Below, piece by piece: positions 34,326 through 42,856 of a stretch of DNA of 64,000 bases. This stretch comes from Clostridium_AF sediminicola (lineage in GTDB: Bacteria > Bacillota > Clostridia > Clostridiales > Clostridiaceae). Made by a program: the position numbers and the translations under genes. The stretch covers positions 124,001-188,000 of the forward strand of contig NZ_BAABMF010000008.1 in NCBI RefSeq assembly GCF_050402865.1, given 5' to 3'. Within the stretch, counting starts at the first letter, position 1. Each line of letters begins with the position of its first letter. Below the pieces are notes generated by a model. That model was not told the DNA's origin. It was given only the letters and a program-made list of their open reading frames with translations, and did no database searches.

Positions 34326-34778
34326 ATGGAAGATTATAAAATGGCAATAAAGAAAAGATTATCTCTTATGATTGGATTCAATTCCATAGTAGTTGTTTTT
34401 ATTGTATTAATTGGGTATTTAGGAAATACAACAGTCCAATTAAATGAAAATATTTCCGATATGATCCATGGATTTCAAGTAGGTATTTTCATAGGAATAC
34501 AAATCCTTATAGTAATACAAATCAAAAAATATAATACGGCGTTAAAAAGTAAGGATGCATTAAAGAAATTATATATAGAAGAACATGATGAGAGAACAAA
34601 ACTTATTAAAGATAAAATAGGCGGAATGGGTTTAAATCTTTGTATTTGTGGAATTGGAGCAGCGACTGTTACAGCTGGATTTTTCAGCAAAATAGTTTTC
34701 ATTACTTTACTTAGTGTTTTAATCTATACAGTACTTGTAAAAGGATTCTTTAAAGTATATTATAGAAAAAAATATTAG
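34326..34778 (+). CDS. Membrane protein paired with Xre regulator
   Basis: 150 residues with two N-terminal helices (about 13-60), a charged loop (KDALKKLYIEEHDERTKLIKDKIG) and two C-terminal helices. An ORF start at 34296 exists, but GGAGGAG points to the ATG at 34326, directly after the regulator's stop. The EEHDERTKLI loop is seen in many small membrane proteins that accompany such regulators. Function unknown. Confidence 0.75.
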   Translation: MEDYKMAIKKRLSLMIGFNSIVVVFIVLIGYLGNTTVQLNENISDMIHGFQVGIFIGIQILIVIQIKKYNTALKSKDALKKLYIEEHDERTKLIKDKIGGMGLNLCICGIGAATVTAGFFSKIVFITLLSVLIYTVLVKGFFKVYYRKKY

Positions 34779-34788
34779 TTTTTTCGAG

Positions 34789-34835
34789 TCCTAAAAAGTA
34801 TCTAACTTCGTCAACACCTCAGATACTTTTTAGGA
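34789..34835. terminator. Intrinsic terminator
   Basis: TCCTAAAAAGTATCT and AGATACTTTTTAGGA are perfect 15-base arms around a 17-base loop, between convergent genes. Confidence 0.8.
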
Positions 34836-34855
34836 TATATAATATACTAATTGTA

Positions 34856-36274
34856 TTAGTTATAACAAATAACTGGAACACCTGCTCTAATATTATTGAA
34901 TATTTTCTTTGCTAAATTGTATGGAGAATTCACACAACCATGTGACCCGCTGGTCTTATATATTGTTCCACCAAAAGTACTTCTCCATGTTGCATCATGA
35001 ATTCCTATTCCTCCATTAAAAGGCATCCAATATGCAACTTCTGTTTCATAATTATCCCCGTGAAGTATAGCATTCTTTTGTTTGTATTTTAGTTTATAAA
35101 TACCTGCTGGTGTTGTATTATTAGCACTCACATTCCCAGTAACAACAGGACCTTCTGATATCAAAGAAGAATTTTTATAAAACCATAAATGTTGACTTGT
35201 AAGATTTATTTCTACATAGGTGGTTCCAATATCATTTCCGCCATGACACAATGCAGTTCGATTATATGCTGGTTCTTTCGTTACCACTTCACCAGCTTTT
35301 ATAGCTTCAGCTAAAGCTTTTGTTTCTTTAGCTATATCTATAGACCAGCCATAATCTCCACCGCCAACCTTTATTTTTTTTCCAGATGAAGTTACAAAAC
35401 TTCTTTTTCTTCCTACTGTATTATACTTTTTAGCAAGGGTATTTATAAAATCTTTTACTTTTTCCTCATCAAATTTCACAATCATATCCTCATTTACTGT
35501 GAGCCAATTTTTTATTGTAGAACTATCTAAACATTCTTTATTTTTTCCTAAAGTATAAGTTATTTTTGATGATACATATTTATTTAATAAGTTTTTTGCA
35601 TCAATTATTTTTTCAGAATCTGAAGTATATTCAGGTTTCACATAACAATTAATTGATTCTAAATCTATTAAAGTCTCTCCCTTAAGTATTGCATCTTCTA
35701 TATGATTGTATAGAATATATTTTTTTACCTTGTTTCCATTCACTTCAGGAACAATTTCATATTTACTATCATTATACTTAAAGCTAGGATTTTTAGGTTC
35801 AATTATATTTGCACTATCAAAACAAAAGAGGTTGTCCACTTTTTCTTTCAAAAGTTTTTCATCAAATTTAAGTCCTTCTACCATATTGTTATCTTCTGTC
35901 TTGAAAATTTCCAAAATCCATTTAAAAGGATTTTGCTCTTCTATAGAATCTTTAAATTCATTACCTGATTCATATGTTAAACCAATCTCATCTCCTCTAA
36001 TTTTTTCGTTTTTGCCTCCACGTTCCTTTAGATTTAACTCATATTTCTGAAGTTCTGATGACATTAATTGATTTACTGATTCTACACTTTTACCTGAAAC
36101 ACTTATGCAATTTAAAGTAGAGCCAAAATAAAAATGGTTAGTAAAATATAATGCCATTCCGAAATATATAACAAGTATGATGCACAAAGAAACTGAAAGA
36201 CTCAAAACAACTTTCTTATACTTTTTCTTTTGCTTTTTTTTACGCCTTACTCTTCTATCTATCGTACTTTTCAC
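34856..36274 (-). CDS. L,D-transpeptidase (YkuD) with peptidoglycan-binding domain, copy 2
   Basis: 472 residues, homologous along its length to 27999-29432. It has a very basic N-terminus (RRVRRKKKQKKKYKK), a single membrane anchor (about 24-45), a PG-binding-like middle and the YkuD domain with GIGIHDATWR and TSGSHGCVNSPYNLA (catalytic Cys in HGC). The start is uncertain: the GTG at 36274 overlaps its AAGGGG, and there is no ATG before the membrane anchor. It probably modifies cell-wall cross-links outside the membrane. Confidence 0.88.
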   Translation of the reverse strand: MKSTIDRRVRRKKKQKKKYKKVVLSLSVSLCIILVIYFGMALYFTNHFYFGSTLNCISVSGKSVESVNQLMSSELQKYELNLKERGGKNEKIRGDEIGLTYESGNEFKDSIEEQNPFKWILEIFKTEDNNMVEGLKFDEKLLKEKVDNLFCFDSANIIEPKNPSFKYNDSKYEIVPEVNGNKVKKYILYNHIEDAILKGETLIDLESINCYVKPEYTSDSEKIIDAKNLLNKYVSSKITYTLGKNKECLDSSTIKNWLTVNEDMIVKFDEEKVKDFINTLAKKYNTVGRKRSFVTSSGKKIKVGGGDYGWSIDIAKETKALAEAIKAGEVVTKEPAYNRTALCHGGNDIGTTYVEINLTSQHLWFYKNSSLISEGPVVTGNVSANNTTPAGIYKLKYKQKNAILHGDNYETEVAYWMPFNGGIGIHDATWRSTFGGTIYKTSGSHGCVNSPYNLAKKIFNNIRAGVPVICYN

Positions 36275-36390
36275 CCCTTAAATTGTTAATATATTATATT
36301 ATGTTTTGTTATAATTTACTATCAATTACTATTTTATCTAATATATTCTTGTTTTTCAAGTGATTCAAAGAAAGTAAAAAGAACAAATGC

Positions 36391-36499
36391 ATAAATCAGT
36401 GTGAATATTTTACACAATGCTACAATGTATTGATATAACTGCATTTGACAAGTATGAAATTCCTGAAAAAATTTATAAATTCTTATACAACAAAAAAAA
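36391..36499. repeat. Intergenic repeat shared with 27637-27743, copy 2
   Basis: Second copy of the roughly 105-base sequence described at 27637-27743, here between the second YkuD gene and the SnoaL-like genes. Confidence 0.7.
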
Positions 36500-36526
36500 T
36501 CTACCTCAATAAAAGGTAGGTTTTTA
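36494..36526 (-). terminator. Intrinsic terminator after SnoaL-like pair
   Basis: On the minus strand ACCTACCT and AGGTAGAT form the stem and TTTTTTT follows, just after the stop at 36553. Confidence 0.75.
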
Positions 36527-36552
36527 AATCATATTAAGTTAAATTGTAAATA

Positions 36553-37554
36553 CTATTTGTTCAAAATTTGCTCAGTTCTTCCCAGTATATCAACGCCCTG
36601 CTGTTTCATCCAATATACATTATCAATAAACACCCAATTTTCTGCAAGTTTATCATCTTCACGTGAGTATACATCAACTACCTGCATATCAGCTATATTA
36701 CTTGCTGGAAGTCCCATATAACCTCCTATTGGTCTATTTGTGAGATTTGGCCATCCAAAGAAACAAGCAAATGGACCTTCAGCAAATCTCACTACATGTC
36801 CGTTAAATTTCATATCATCAAGACCATATGTAAATGGATTTTGATGCTGTTCAAAGTATCTTTCCACAGTATATGTTGCACCTATACCGCACGGTCCATA
36901 CCATACCATATCTTCATGCCATGTATTTCTGTAACAATCGAAAGGTACATTCGGTTTATCGTTATACGACTGAAGATCGATTGTGAATTGGTTTATGATA
37001 TCCAAAGTTTTTTGTCCTTCTGACTCATGAGCATCATCAAACAATAATCCGTTATGATTTCTTGGTCCTGGATAAACGAAATAATGTCCTGTTGATGGAG
37101 GCAATGGATACATTCCTGCCTGTTGCATAAGTCCTATAATATCTAAAAATAAACCTGATTTTGTTATTTTTCCATTTTCAACACATGTAAACTCAACATA
37201 TCTAAGCATGGCTATCTTGCGCGTATGACGTATACCAAGCCAGTCATTATCAAACAATCCCATAAAATGACCCATGCTCATAGTCCATTTTTCTTCAGGA
37301 GCATACATGTTCTCTCCACCTATAAATATATCCTGTCTTCTTCTCATGTGTAATAATGATTTTTTTAGAGGAATCCAAAATTTCTCTGCAACATCATCAA
37401 TACCATATTGTTGCCTAAAAGGATAAACACCTTTGAAATCATAATTATCTGCCATATGTTTTTTCATAACATCTTTAACTTCTTCAGGACTACATTTCTC
37501 CATTGCTTCAAAATAGTCTAAAGTTACTTTTTTTGTTTCCGTATATTTTCCCAT
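36553..37554 (-). CDS. SnoaL/NTF2-like double-domain protein, gene 2 of pair
   Basis: 333 residues that read as two SnoaL-like (NTF2-fold) domains in tandem. The second contains WHEDMVWYGPCGIGATYTVE and AEGPFACFFGWPNL, the first a diverged version (NYDFKGVYPFRQQYGIDDV). Both end with patterns like YSREDDKLAENWVFIDNVYW. GAGG is 8 bases before the ATG at 37554; a GTG at 37563 is less likely. It follows its paralogue by 19 bases. SnoaL-type proteins are cyclases, hydrolases or binders of small organics; no substrate is indicated. Confidence 0.75.
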   Translation of the reverse strand: MGKYTETKKVTLDYFEAMEKCSPEEVKDVMKKHMADNYDFKGVYPFRQQYGIDDVAEKFWIPLKKSLLHMRRRQDIFIGGENMYAPEEKWTMSMGHFMGLFDNDWLGIRHTRKIAMLRYVEFTCVENGKITKSGLFLDIIGLMQQAGMYPLPPSTGHYFVYPGPRNHNGLLFDDAHESEGQKTLDIINQFTIDLQSYNDKPNVPFDCYRNTWHEDMVWYGPCGIGATYTVERYFEQHQNPFTYGLDDMKFNGHVVRFAEGPFACFFGWPNLTNRPIGGYMGLPASNIADMQVVDVYSREDDKLAENWVFIDNVYWMKQQGVDILGRTEQILNK

Positions 37555-37573
37555 AATTCTCACCTCAATTTTT

Positions 37574-38593
37574 CTAGTTAGATTTAAAAATATTCAAATT
37601 GCCCTTCATCCGATCAAAAACATCTATACCAATTTGTAAAAGGAAATCAACCATATCAATGAAAACCCAGTTTTCAGCCAATAGATTGTCTTCTCTTCTA
37701 TAAAAGTCCATTACACGCATAGTTATCTTCTTGTTTGTTGCTGGTAATCCTAGCCATCCATCACCGGTATGTGTAGCATAAATACTTGGCCATCCAACGA
37801 ATGAACAAAAGTTACCTTCTGCAAATCGAGTAAGATGATTTCCACCATTCCAATCAGGAATACCTTTACAGAAAGGATCACAATGATAATCTAGGAAACC
37901 TTTTAAGCCTCTAGTTGTTCCTGTACCGCCAGGTCCATACCACATAAAATCTTCATGAAAATAATATTCCATTCCCATACCATAAACGCCATTATAATGA
38001 TAATCATCTCGTAATCCTTTATAAAGCATATTTTCAACTAATTTCAAAGTTTTAGTTGATTCTACATCATCAGATTCACCTAATATAACTCCATTCATAG
38101 TAGATGGAACTGGACAGAATGTTTCTTTACCTAAAGCTGAGATGAATTTTATACCTGCTTGTCTCATCAAATCCAATATATCTACTATGATACGTGTTTC
38201 AACTATTTTACCATTTTCCATTTTATGAAACTCACCAAATCTTAACCATACTACATTCTTTGTTGCAGGAATCTCTAAAAAATCCTTTTCAAAAGTTGCA
38301 ACAAAATTTCCCATTGTAGAAACCCATTCTCCTTCAGCTCCAGCAAATGATCCTCCTGTTAAGAAAATATCATTTTTTTGTATATCAGGAAATGATGTCA
38401 ATAATGGTTTGTAAAAGTTATTAGAAATACTTTCTAAACCATTTAATGTGTTGAATGGATGAGGTCCATACCACACTGCATCTTCATGAAAATATTCAGA
38501 TAATACACTATCGATATTTTGAGAATTTGCTTTACGAATATGTTTAGAAAACTCATAAATTCTTTGTTTGTTTTTAATTCTTACTGAACTCAT
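37574..38593 (-). CDS. SnoaL/NTF2-like double-domain protein, gene 1 of pair
   Basis: 339 residues, homologous to the next gene. Two NTF2-fold halves are clear: EYFHEDAVWYGPHPFNTLNG in the first and YYFHEDFMWYGPGGTGTTRG in the second, each followed by a region like VSTMGNFVATFEKDF or FAEGNFCSFVGWPS. This gene is first after a promoter of the MerR-activated type (38646-38676) and is preceded by a merR gene, so the pair should be induced by a ligand of that regulator. Confidence 0.75.
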   Translation of the reverse strand: MSSVRIKNKQRIYEFSKHIRKANSQNIDSVLSEYFHEDAVWYGPHPFNTLNGLESISNNFYKPLLTSFPDIQKNDIFLTGGSFAGAEGEWVSTMGNFVATFEKDFLEIPATKNVVWLRFGEFHKMENGKIVETRIIVDILDLMRQAGIKFISALGKETFCPVPSTMNGVILGESDDVESTKTLKLVENMLYKGLRDDYHYNGVYGMGMEYYFHEDFMWYGPGGTGTTRGLKGFLDYHCDPFCKGIPDWNGGNHLTRFAEGNFCSFVGWPSIYATHTGDGWLGLPATNKKITMRVMDFYRREDNLLAENWVFIDMVDFLLQIGIDVFDRMKGNLNIFKSN

Positions 38594-38645
38594 TTTATCA
38601 CCTCATATTTTAAAATAGAGTAATGGAATAATTACTCTCAAAAAA

Positions 38646-38676
38646 ATTATAAACTCTATACTTTGTATAGAGTCAA
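38646..38676 (-). promoter_or_regulatory. MerR-type promoter with 19-bp spacer
   Basis: On the minus strand TTGACT (38676-38671) and TATAAT (38651-38646) are 19 bases apart, and the spacer region holds the perfect inverted repeat ACTCTATAC-AAA-GTATAGAGT. The over-long spacer with a central dyad is the hallmark of promoters that MerR proteins activate by DNA distortion. It lies between merR and the SnoaL-like pair. Confidence 0.85.
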
Positions 38677-38681
38677 TAGTG

Positions 38682-39497
38682 TTAGATTAAAATTTGTAGT
38701 TCATTTATTAATTGATTATTTACATATTGTTTTGGAGTACTATATAAATCAGTTTCCAGTATAATATCTTTTAAAATAATATTATTTTCTTCAATATATT
38801 GTTTTAATTTCTTTACTGCTACGTATCTATCTTTATTTAAATATGCAATACAAATATATTTTCCAGCGGGAATTTCATCAATATTTTTACTTTTATGTTT
38901 TAATTCATCAGCATATAGCGTTATATAAGGATGCTTATATCGAAATTTACTTTCATACAAAAATGATTCTATATAAATTAAATTCCCATATTCGCCTTCA
39001 TACATTATTCCATCTTTCTCCATAAGTGCAGTTAACTTTCTTAATTCTAATACCTTATCGCTCTCTGAATCATCTTCATTAACTCCAGGTTTTGTTATAA
39101 ATCTTTGTTTTATTTCTCTAAAATATATTTTATTTCTTCCATTATATCGTAATGTATATTGTATTTTTTCACCCATGTTCTCCATATCTTCACTAATTCT
39201 TTTTAATCTTGTGATTTCTTTTTGGACTAAACTCTGTTGCTTTTCTATAAAAGAAAATAAAAAACTTATATCTTCATTATTAATTATTTCTTTTAGTTCT
39301 TTCAGGGGAGAACCTATATACCTTGCGTATTTTATTAAGTCAATATATACAAATTGATTTGGTGTATAATATCTATAATTACTATCAGGATCTATAAAAG
39401 CAGGTTTTAAGAGTCCCATTTTATCGTAAAGCCTTAAAGCTTGAATTGAAACATTATTTATCTTTGATGTTTCTCCTATAGAAAAATACTTTTTCAT
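38682..39497 (-). CDS. MerR family transcriptional regulator (BmrR-like)
   Basis: 271 residues. The N-terminal MerR helix-turn-helix (FSIGETSKINNVSIQALRLYDKMGLLKP, NYRYYTPNQ) is followed by a coiled coil (about 85-115) and a GyrI/BmrR-like effector domain. There is no metal-binding cysteine cluster, so an organic ligand is expected. GGGGGT lies before the ATG at 39497. The gene follows the uracil-DNA glycosylase by 23 bases and sits directly before the promoter it probably activates. Confidence 0.88.
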   Translation of the reverse strand: MKKYFSIGETSKINNVSIQALRLYDKMGLLKPAFIDPDSNYRYYTPNQFVYIDLIKYARYIGSPLKELKEIINNEDISFLFSFIEKQQSLVQKEITRLKRISEDMENMGEKIQYTLRYNGRNKIYFREIKQRFITKPGVNEDDSESDKVLELRKLTALMEKDGIMYEGEYGNLIYIESFLYESKFRYKHPYITLYADELKHKSKNIDEIPAGKYICIAYLNKDRYVAVKKLKQYIEENNIILKDIILETDLYSTPKQYVNNQLINELQILI

Positions 39498-39520
39498 ATA
39501 TACCCCCAAGTAAAGTATAA

Positions 39521-40084
39521 TTATTTCTCACTGATTAAAGATTCATATTTATTTTTGATTTCTTTAAAATCTTCCCAAAATGGTCTTTTTTTCAACTCAT
39601 CTCTTAAAACAGCTGATGGATGAAATGTAGATATAATCCACGTATTCTTCCTGTGACACCACTTTCCTCTATCCCTTGTTATTCTCAGATTGCTGTCAAT
39701 AATATTTGTAGCTGCTATTCTACCTAAGCATACTATAATCTTTGGCTTTATCAACTTAACTTGCCACCTAAGATATAGCATGCATGCAGCTATTTCATCA
39801 CTTTGCGGATCTCTATTTTTTGGCGGTCTACATTTTACTATATTACCAAAATACACATCTTCCCTTGTCATATCTATTGCATTTATTGCTTTTGTTAGAA
39901 GTTGCCCTGCTGGTCCTATGAACGCCTCACCTTTTTGATCCTCGTAGAATCCTGGTCCTTCTCCGATAAACATAATATCTGCATTTGTATTTCCTTGCCC
40001 AAAAACAATATTGGTTCTACTTTTATGTAGTTTGCACTTTTTACAATTGTAAACATAATTCTGTACTTCTTCTAAAGTATACAT
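39521..40084 (-). CDS. Uracil-DNA glycosylase, family 4/5 type
   Basis: 187 residues. It has the Fe-S cysteines of this family (Cys14 and Cys17 in NCKKCKLHK, a Cys in NIVKCRPPKNRDP and one in ACMLYLRWQ), motif 1 FIGEGPGFYEDQKGEAFIGPAGQLL and motif 2 STFHPSAVLR. It removes uracil from DNA and starts base-excision repair. GGAGAGG lies before the ATG. Unusual neighbour: the merR gene follows on the same strand. Confidence 0.9.
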   Translation of the reverse strand: MYTLEEVQNYVYNCKKCKLHKSRTNIVFGQGNTNADIMFIGEGPGFYEDQKGEAFIGPAGQLLTKAINAIDMTREDVYFGNIVKCRPPKNRDPQSDEIAACMLYLRWQVKLIKPKIIVCLGRIAATNIIDSNLRITRDRGKWCHRKNTWIISTFHPSAVLRDELKKRPFWEDFKEIKNKYESLISEK

Positions 40085-40192
40085 AATACCTCTCCTAATT
40101 TTTATAATATCATGTAATTATATACCCTTATTTTATACATACATTGTAACTTTTTCAATTTAAAATCAGTATAATATATTTTTAATCAAAAC

Positions 40193-40212
40193 AACGTAGG
40201 TCGCCCTACGCT
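40193..40212 (-). terminator. Intrinsic terminator after rubrerythrin
   Basis: On the minus strand CGTAGG-GCGA-CCTACG is followed by a T-rich tract (TTGTTTTG), just after the stop at 40242. Confidence 0.7.
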
Positions 40213-40241
40213 GTATAAATATACTATGAATAATAATATTC

Positions 40242-40763
40242 TTATCTAGTTAAATACATATTGGTTATAATAAGATGCTGTTGTTCAACTTCCGCTATAG
40301 CACGAAAAATTTCTTTTATACGAGGTTCTGGAGCTCTAGTAGCTACTTCTGTATAAAATTCTACTGCCTTAACTTCGTGCTTATTAGATTCCTTTAAATT
40401 TTTGAAATCATTATCTGCACAGCATTGTTTTAATGCTTTATTAAAAGATATTCCCATTGCATCAGCAAAAACCTCTGCATGTTCGAATTCCTGTTTCATT
40501 AAACGATTAAAAATAGCTTCGGTTACTTGGTTTTCTGCATTGGCTGCAGAACATTTGTAGTAAAGATAGTTTGCTATTTCAAGTTCTAAAGCTTTTTGAC
40601 AATCTTTATAACTTTGTTCACTCATATTAACCTTACCATATTCTATCCATTCAGCAGCAGGTACAACACGTTTTCTAATAGCCCCACAGAAAGGACAACG
40701 TTGTGGTGGATTATCCATTAAAGAAGTTTCTCCACAAATTTCGCAGCGATAAGGATTCATCAT
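40242..40763 (-). CDS. Rubrerythrin-like protein
   Basis: 173 residues. An N-terminal rubredoxin-like knuckle (YRCEICGETS and QRCPFCGAI, residues 5-27) is joined to a ferritin-like four-helix domain with iron-ligand Glu and His in KALELEIANYLYYKCS, KQEFEHAEVF, KHEVKAVEFYTEVATR and IAEVEQQHLI. The rubredoxin-first order is the reversed arrangement found in clostridia. It reduces peroxide and protects against oxygen. GAGGTG precedes two adjacent ATGs. Confidence 0.88.
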   Translation of the reverse strand: MMNPYRCEICGETSLMDNPPQRCPFCGAIRKRVVPAAEWIEYGKVNMSEQSYKDCQKALELEIANYLYYKCSAANAENQVTEAIFNRLMKQEFEHAEVFADAMGISFNKALKQCCADNDFKNLKESNKHEVKAVEFYTEVATRAPEPRIKEIFRAIAEVEQQHLIITNMYLTR

Positions 40764-41048
40764 TATATATCACCACCTCTATTTAAAACTCAAATTCAAT
40801 CATATAGCTTGTCCTTTGTACATTATAATATATTCATTTCATTGGGCAAGTGTTACAATATTGAAATACAAAAAGAGAATTAAGTGATTATTAAAAAATT
40901 TAAATTAATTAAAACATGGATACAACAACAATTATCTAATCAAATTATTATGTTAATGATGTAATATAACTAATTTAGGATATTTTTTTGTTAAATACGT
41001 ATAATAAATATTAACTAAAAAAATTCAATTTCTAAGGAGGAGTATACT

Positions 41049-41234
41049 ATGGATATGAATACTCATGATGCTATTATGAAAAAATTATTGGATGTACAAG
41101 AAAATGTTCGTGACTTTGAATGTTTTTCTAAGGAAGTAGCTGATAAAGAAGTCTCTTCTATATTTAAGGAATTTGCTGAAGAATCAGGTATGCAAGCAAG
41201 AAAATTACAACAACTTATTGATAAACATAAGTAA
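41049..41234 (+). CDS. Small helical protein of unknown function
   Basis: 61 residues, charged and helical, without cysteines apart from one (FECFSKEV). AAGGAGGAG is 6-7 bases from the ATG and a terminator follows, so it is a genuine small gene. The motif FKEFAEESGMQARKLQQLID resembles the helix of rubrerythrin-like or spore-coat (CotF-like) small proteins. The divergent neighbour is rubrerythrin. Confidence 0.7.
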   Translation: MDMNTHDAIMKKLLDVQENVRDFECFSKEVADKEVSSIFKEFAEESGMQARKLQQLIDKHK

Positions 41235-41263
41235 CAATATTTATATAATATTTTAGTTACTTC

Positions 41264-41289
41264 ATGGAAGTAGGATTACCTACTTCCAT
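41264..41289. terminator. Intrinsic terminator
   Basis: ATGGAAGTAGG and CCTACTTCCAT around ATTA, followed by ATTTGTTAT on the plus strand. Confidence 0.8.
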
Positions 41290-41538
41290 ATTTGTTATGA
41301 AAGAAATTATCAATAATAAAGCATAAATCTTTACTATAATAAATCCACCCATCTTTTATTTCTAACACTTCATAATTCCTCTTCTCGAAAAGATATTGAG
41401 CTGGATTGGTTACTAAAGTTGATAAAACCACTTAAAATCATACTCATGTTCTATTATGTATTCTCGCTCAAATAGATAGATTTGTTCTATATCACCTGTT
41501 TGTGTTTTTATAATTTTGAATTCTCTAATTTCTTTCAT
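41276..41538 (-). pseudogene. Remnant of a GNAT-like acetyltransferase gene
   Basis: From the ATG at 41538 the minus strand reads MKEIREFKIIKTQTGDIEQI and ends after 41 codons. A second frame immediately after reads VTNPAQYLFEKRNYEVLEI and ends at a TAA near 41276. Together these look like the N- and C-terminal ends of a GNAT enzyme joined by an internal deletion. The family call rests on the C-terminal piece, which resembles the last strand region of GNATs. This is all I see between 41235 and 41646. Confidence 0.5.
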
Positions 41539-41646
41539 TATCTATCCACTGTGTTATTAGTAATTTCCTCTAGTTTCATTTCCAAAAAAGATTGAGAAGT
41601 AGTTTTATAAATGATTATATGAAAATTTACATTTCAACTTTTTTGA

Positions 41647-42198
41647 CTAAGACCTGGTATAATCATTTAATTTCATAAACAAGTACCGTGAAGCAACACT
41701 ACAGAAATAGGCAATTACTATAGCAGCTAAAATATCACTAGGAAAGTGAACATAAAGATACATTCTAGAAAAAGCCACAAGTATCGCAATAATTAAAATA
41801 GGTATATACATGTTTACCTTATTCACCTTCAATCGTTCCTTTAATAATACAAAAGCTACAGCAAAAGAAGCAGTAGTATGCCCTGAAGGAAAAGAATAGT
41901 CATGAGGTTCATCAATTAATAATGCAATATCTTTATAATTGTATGGCCTTGCCCTTGCCACCATGTTCTTTAACAATCCATTAGTCACAATTGCTCCACA
42001 TAATAGAGCAATTAAGCACATTATTCCCACTCTTCGTGTTTTTGGATACATCAATAAAGCAACTGTTATTGCTATCCAAATAAGACCATAATCACCTATG
42101 TGAGTGAAAAACAGCCAAATATTATCAAAAAACGGAGTACCCATAATATCTTGTATTTTATCCAATACTGCTAATTCAAAATTCATTAACTCAGTCAT
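41647..42198 (-). CDS. PAP2 family phosphatase
   Basis: 183 residues with about six helices and the three catalytic motifs KNMVARARP, YSFPSGHTTAS and SRMYLYVHFPSD. It should dephosphorylate a lipid phosphate (undecaprenyl pyrophosphate or phosphatidate type) at the outer face of the membrane. GGAGG lies before the ATG. The gene is transcribed alone. Confidence 0.9.
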   Translation of the reverse strand: MTELMNFELAVLDKIQDIMGTPFFDNIWLFFTHIGDYGLIWIAITVALLMYPKTRRVGIMCLIALLCGAIVTNGLLKNMVARARPYNYKDIALLIDEPHDYSFPSGHTTASFAVAFVLLKERLKVNKVNMYIPILIIAILVAFSRMYLYVHFPSDILAAIVIAYFCSVASRYLFMKLNDYTRS

Positions 42199-42362
42199 AT
42201 TTAACCTCCATTTTAAAATAAAATTCTGTAAAGGGATAACCTTAATTTTAGTATAATTATATCACATAGTAATATATTTCAATTTTTTCATTTAAAATTT
42301 GTTCCTCTGTAAATATTCTACATAATTATGCTATAATAGGTATACATATTGGAGGTGTTTTT

Positions 42363-42467
42363 ATGAAAGTAACTAATACATTCAGCTCTAAAACAACTTG
42401 CTCCTTGCAAAGACTACAACAATGTAAGCTATGCTTTGTTTGGAGCCTAGTCTGTAAAGTTAGCTGA
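42363..42467 (+). CDS. 34-residue leader peptide overlapping a terminator
   Basis: ATG with GGAGGTG 8 bases upstream; 34 codons starting MKVTNTFSSKTTCSLQ and ending SLVCKVS. The last 14 codons lie in the 5' arm and loop of a hairpin with a T-run (42426-42509), so a ribosome translating the end of this frame would prevent the hairpin. It precedes the CD3324-family gene and is best seen as a regulatory leader peptide. The peptide has five cysteines but no other known feature. Confidence 0.6.
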   Translation: MKVTNTFSSKTTCSLQRLQQCKLCFVWSLVCKVS

Positions 42468-42509
42468 ATTACGTACAGGTTTTAGGTTCTGTAACACATA
42501 GCTTTTTTT
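42426..42509 (+). terminator. Attenuator-like terminator upstream of CD3324 gene 1
   Basis: AAGCTATG (42426-42433, inside the leader ORF) pairs with CATAGCTT (42497-42504), followed by T7. An inner stem is formed by CCTA/TAGG and CTGTA/TACAG. Its 5' half is coding for the leader peptide, which would make termination depend on translation. Confidence 0.65.
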
Positions 42510-42554
42510 GTATTCTTTGCTTTAATACTATGCTAAGAGTGGAGGAGTAAGGAA

Positions 42555-42833
42555 ATGAAATATGCAAAAGCGCAAGATGTGTTACCAGAGGAAATTGTTA
42601 AAATAATACAAGAATATGTAGACGGCAAATATCTTTATGTACCCAGAAAACATGAAAATCATAAGTCCTGGGGAGAAAGTAGTGGTATAAAAAGTAGTCT
42701 TAAGATGAGAAATAATGAAATTTATAAAAAGTACATTGAAGGGACTACTATTAATGAACTAACTCAAGAGTATTATCTATCAGAAAAAAGTATAAGAAGA
42801 ATAATAAATCAAGAAAAGCGTCTATGCTCATAA
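42555..42833 (+). CDS. CD3324 family protein, copy 1
   Basis: 92 residues, of the CD3324 family (related to Mor-type helix-turn-helix proteins). It has LPEEIVKIIQEYVDGKYLYVPRK, WGESSGIKSSLKMRNNEI, and a C-terminal HTH (TINELTQEYYLSEKSIRRII). It probably binds DNA. GGAGGAG precedes the ATG. It sits downstream of a leader-peptide attenuator and upstream of a FusB-like gene; the second copy (50341) has a corresponding position relative to a MutS2-like gene. Confidence 0.85.
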   Translation: MKYAKAQDVLPEEIVKIIQEYVDGKYLYVPRKHENHKSWGESSGIKSSLKMRNNEIYKKYIEGTTINELTQEYYLSEKSIRRIINQEKRLCS

Positions 42834-42856
42834 TCACTACAGAATTATTTATTAGG

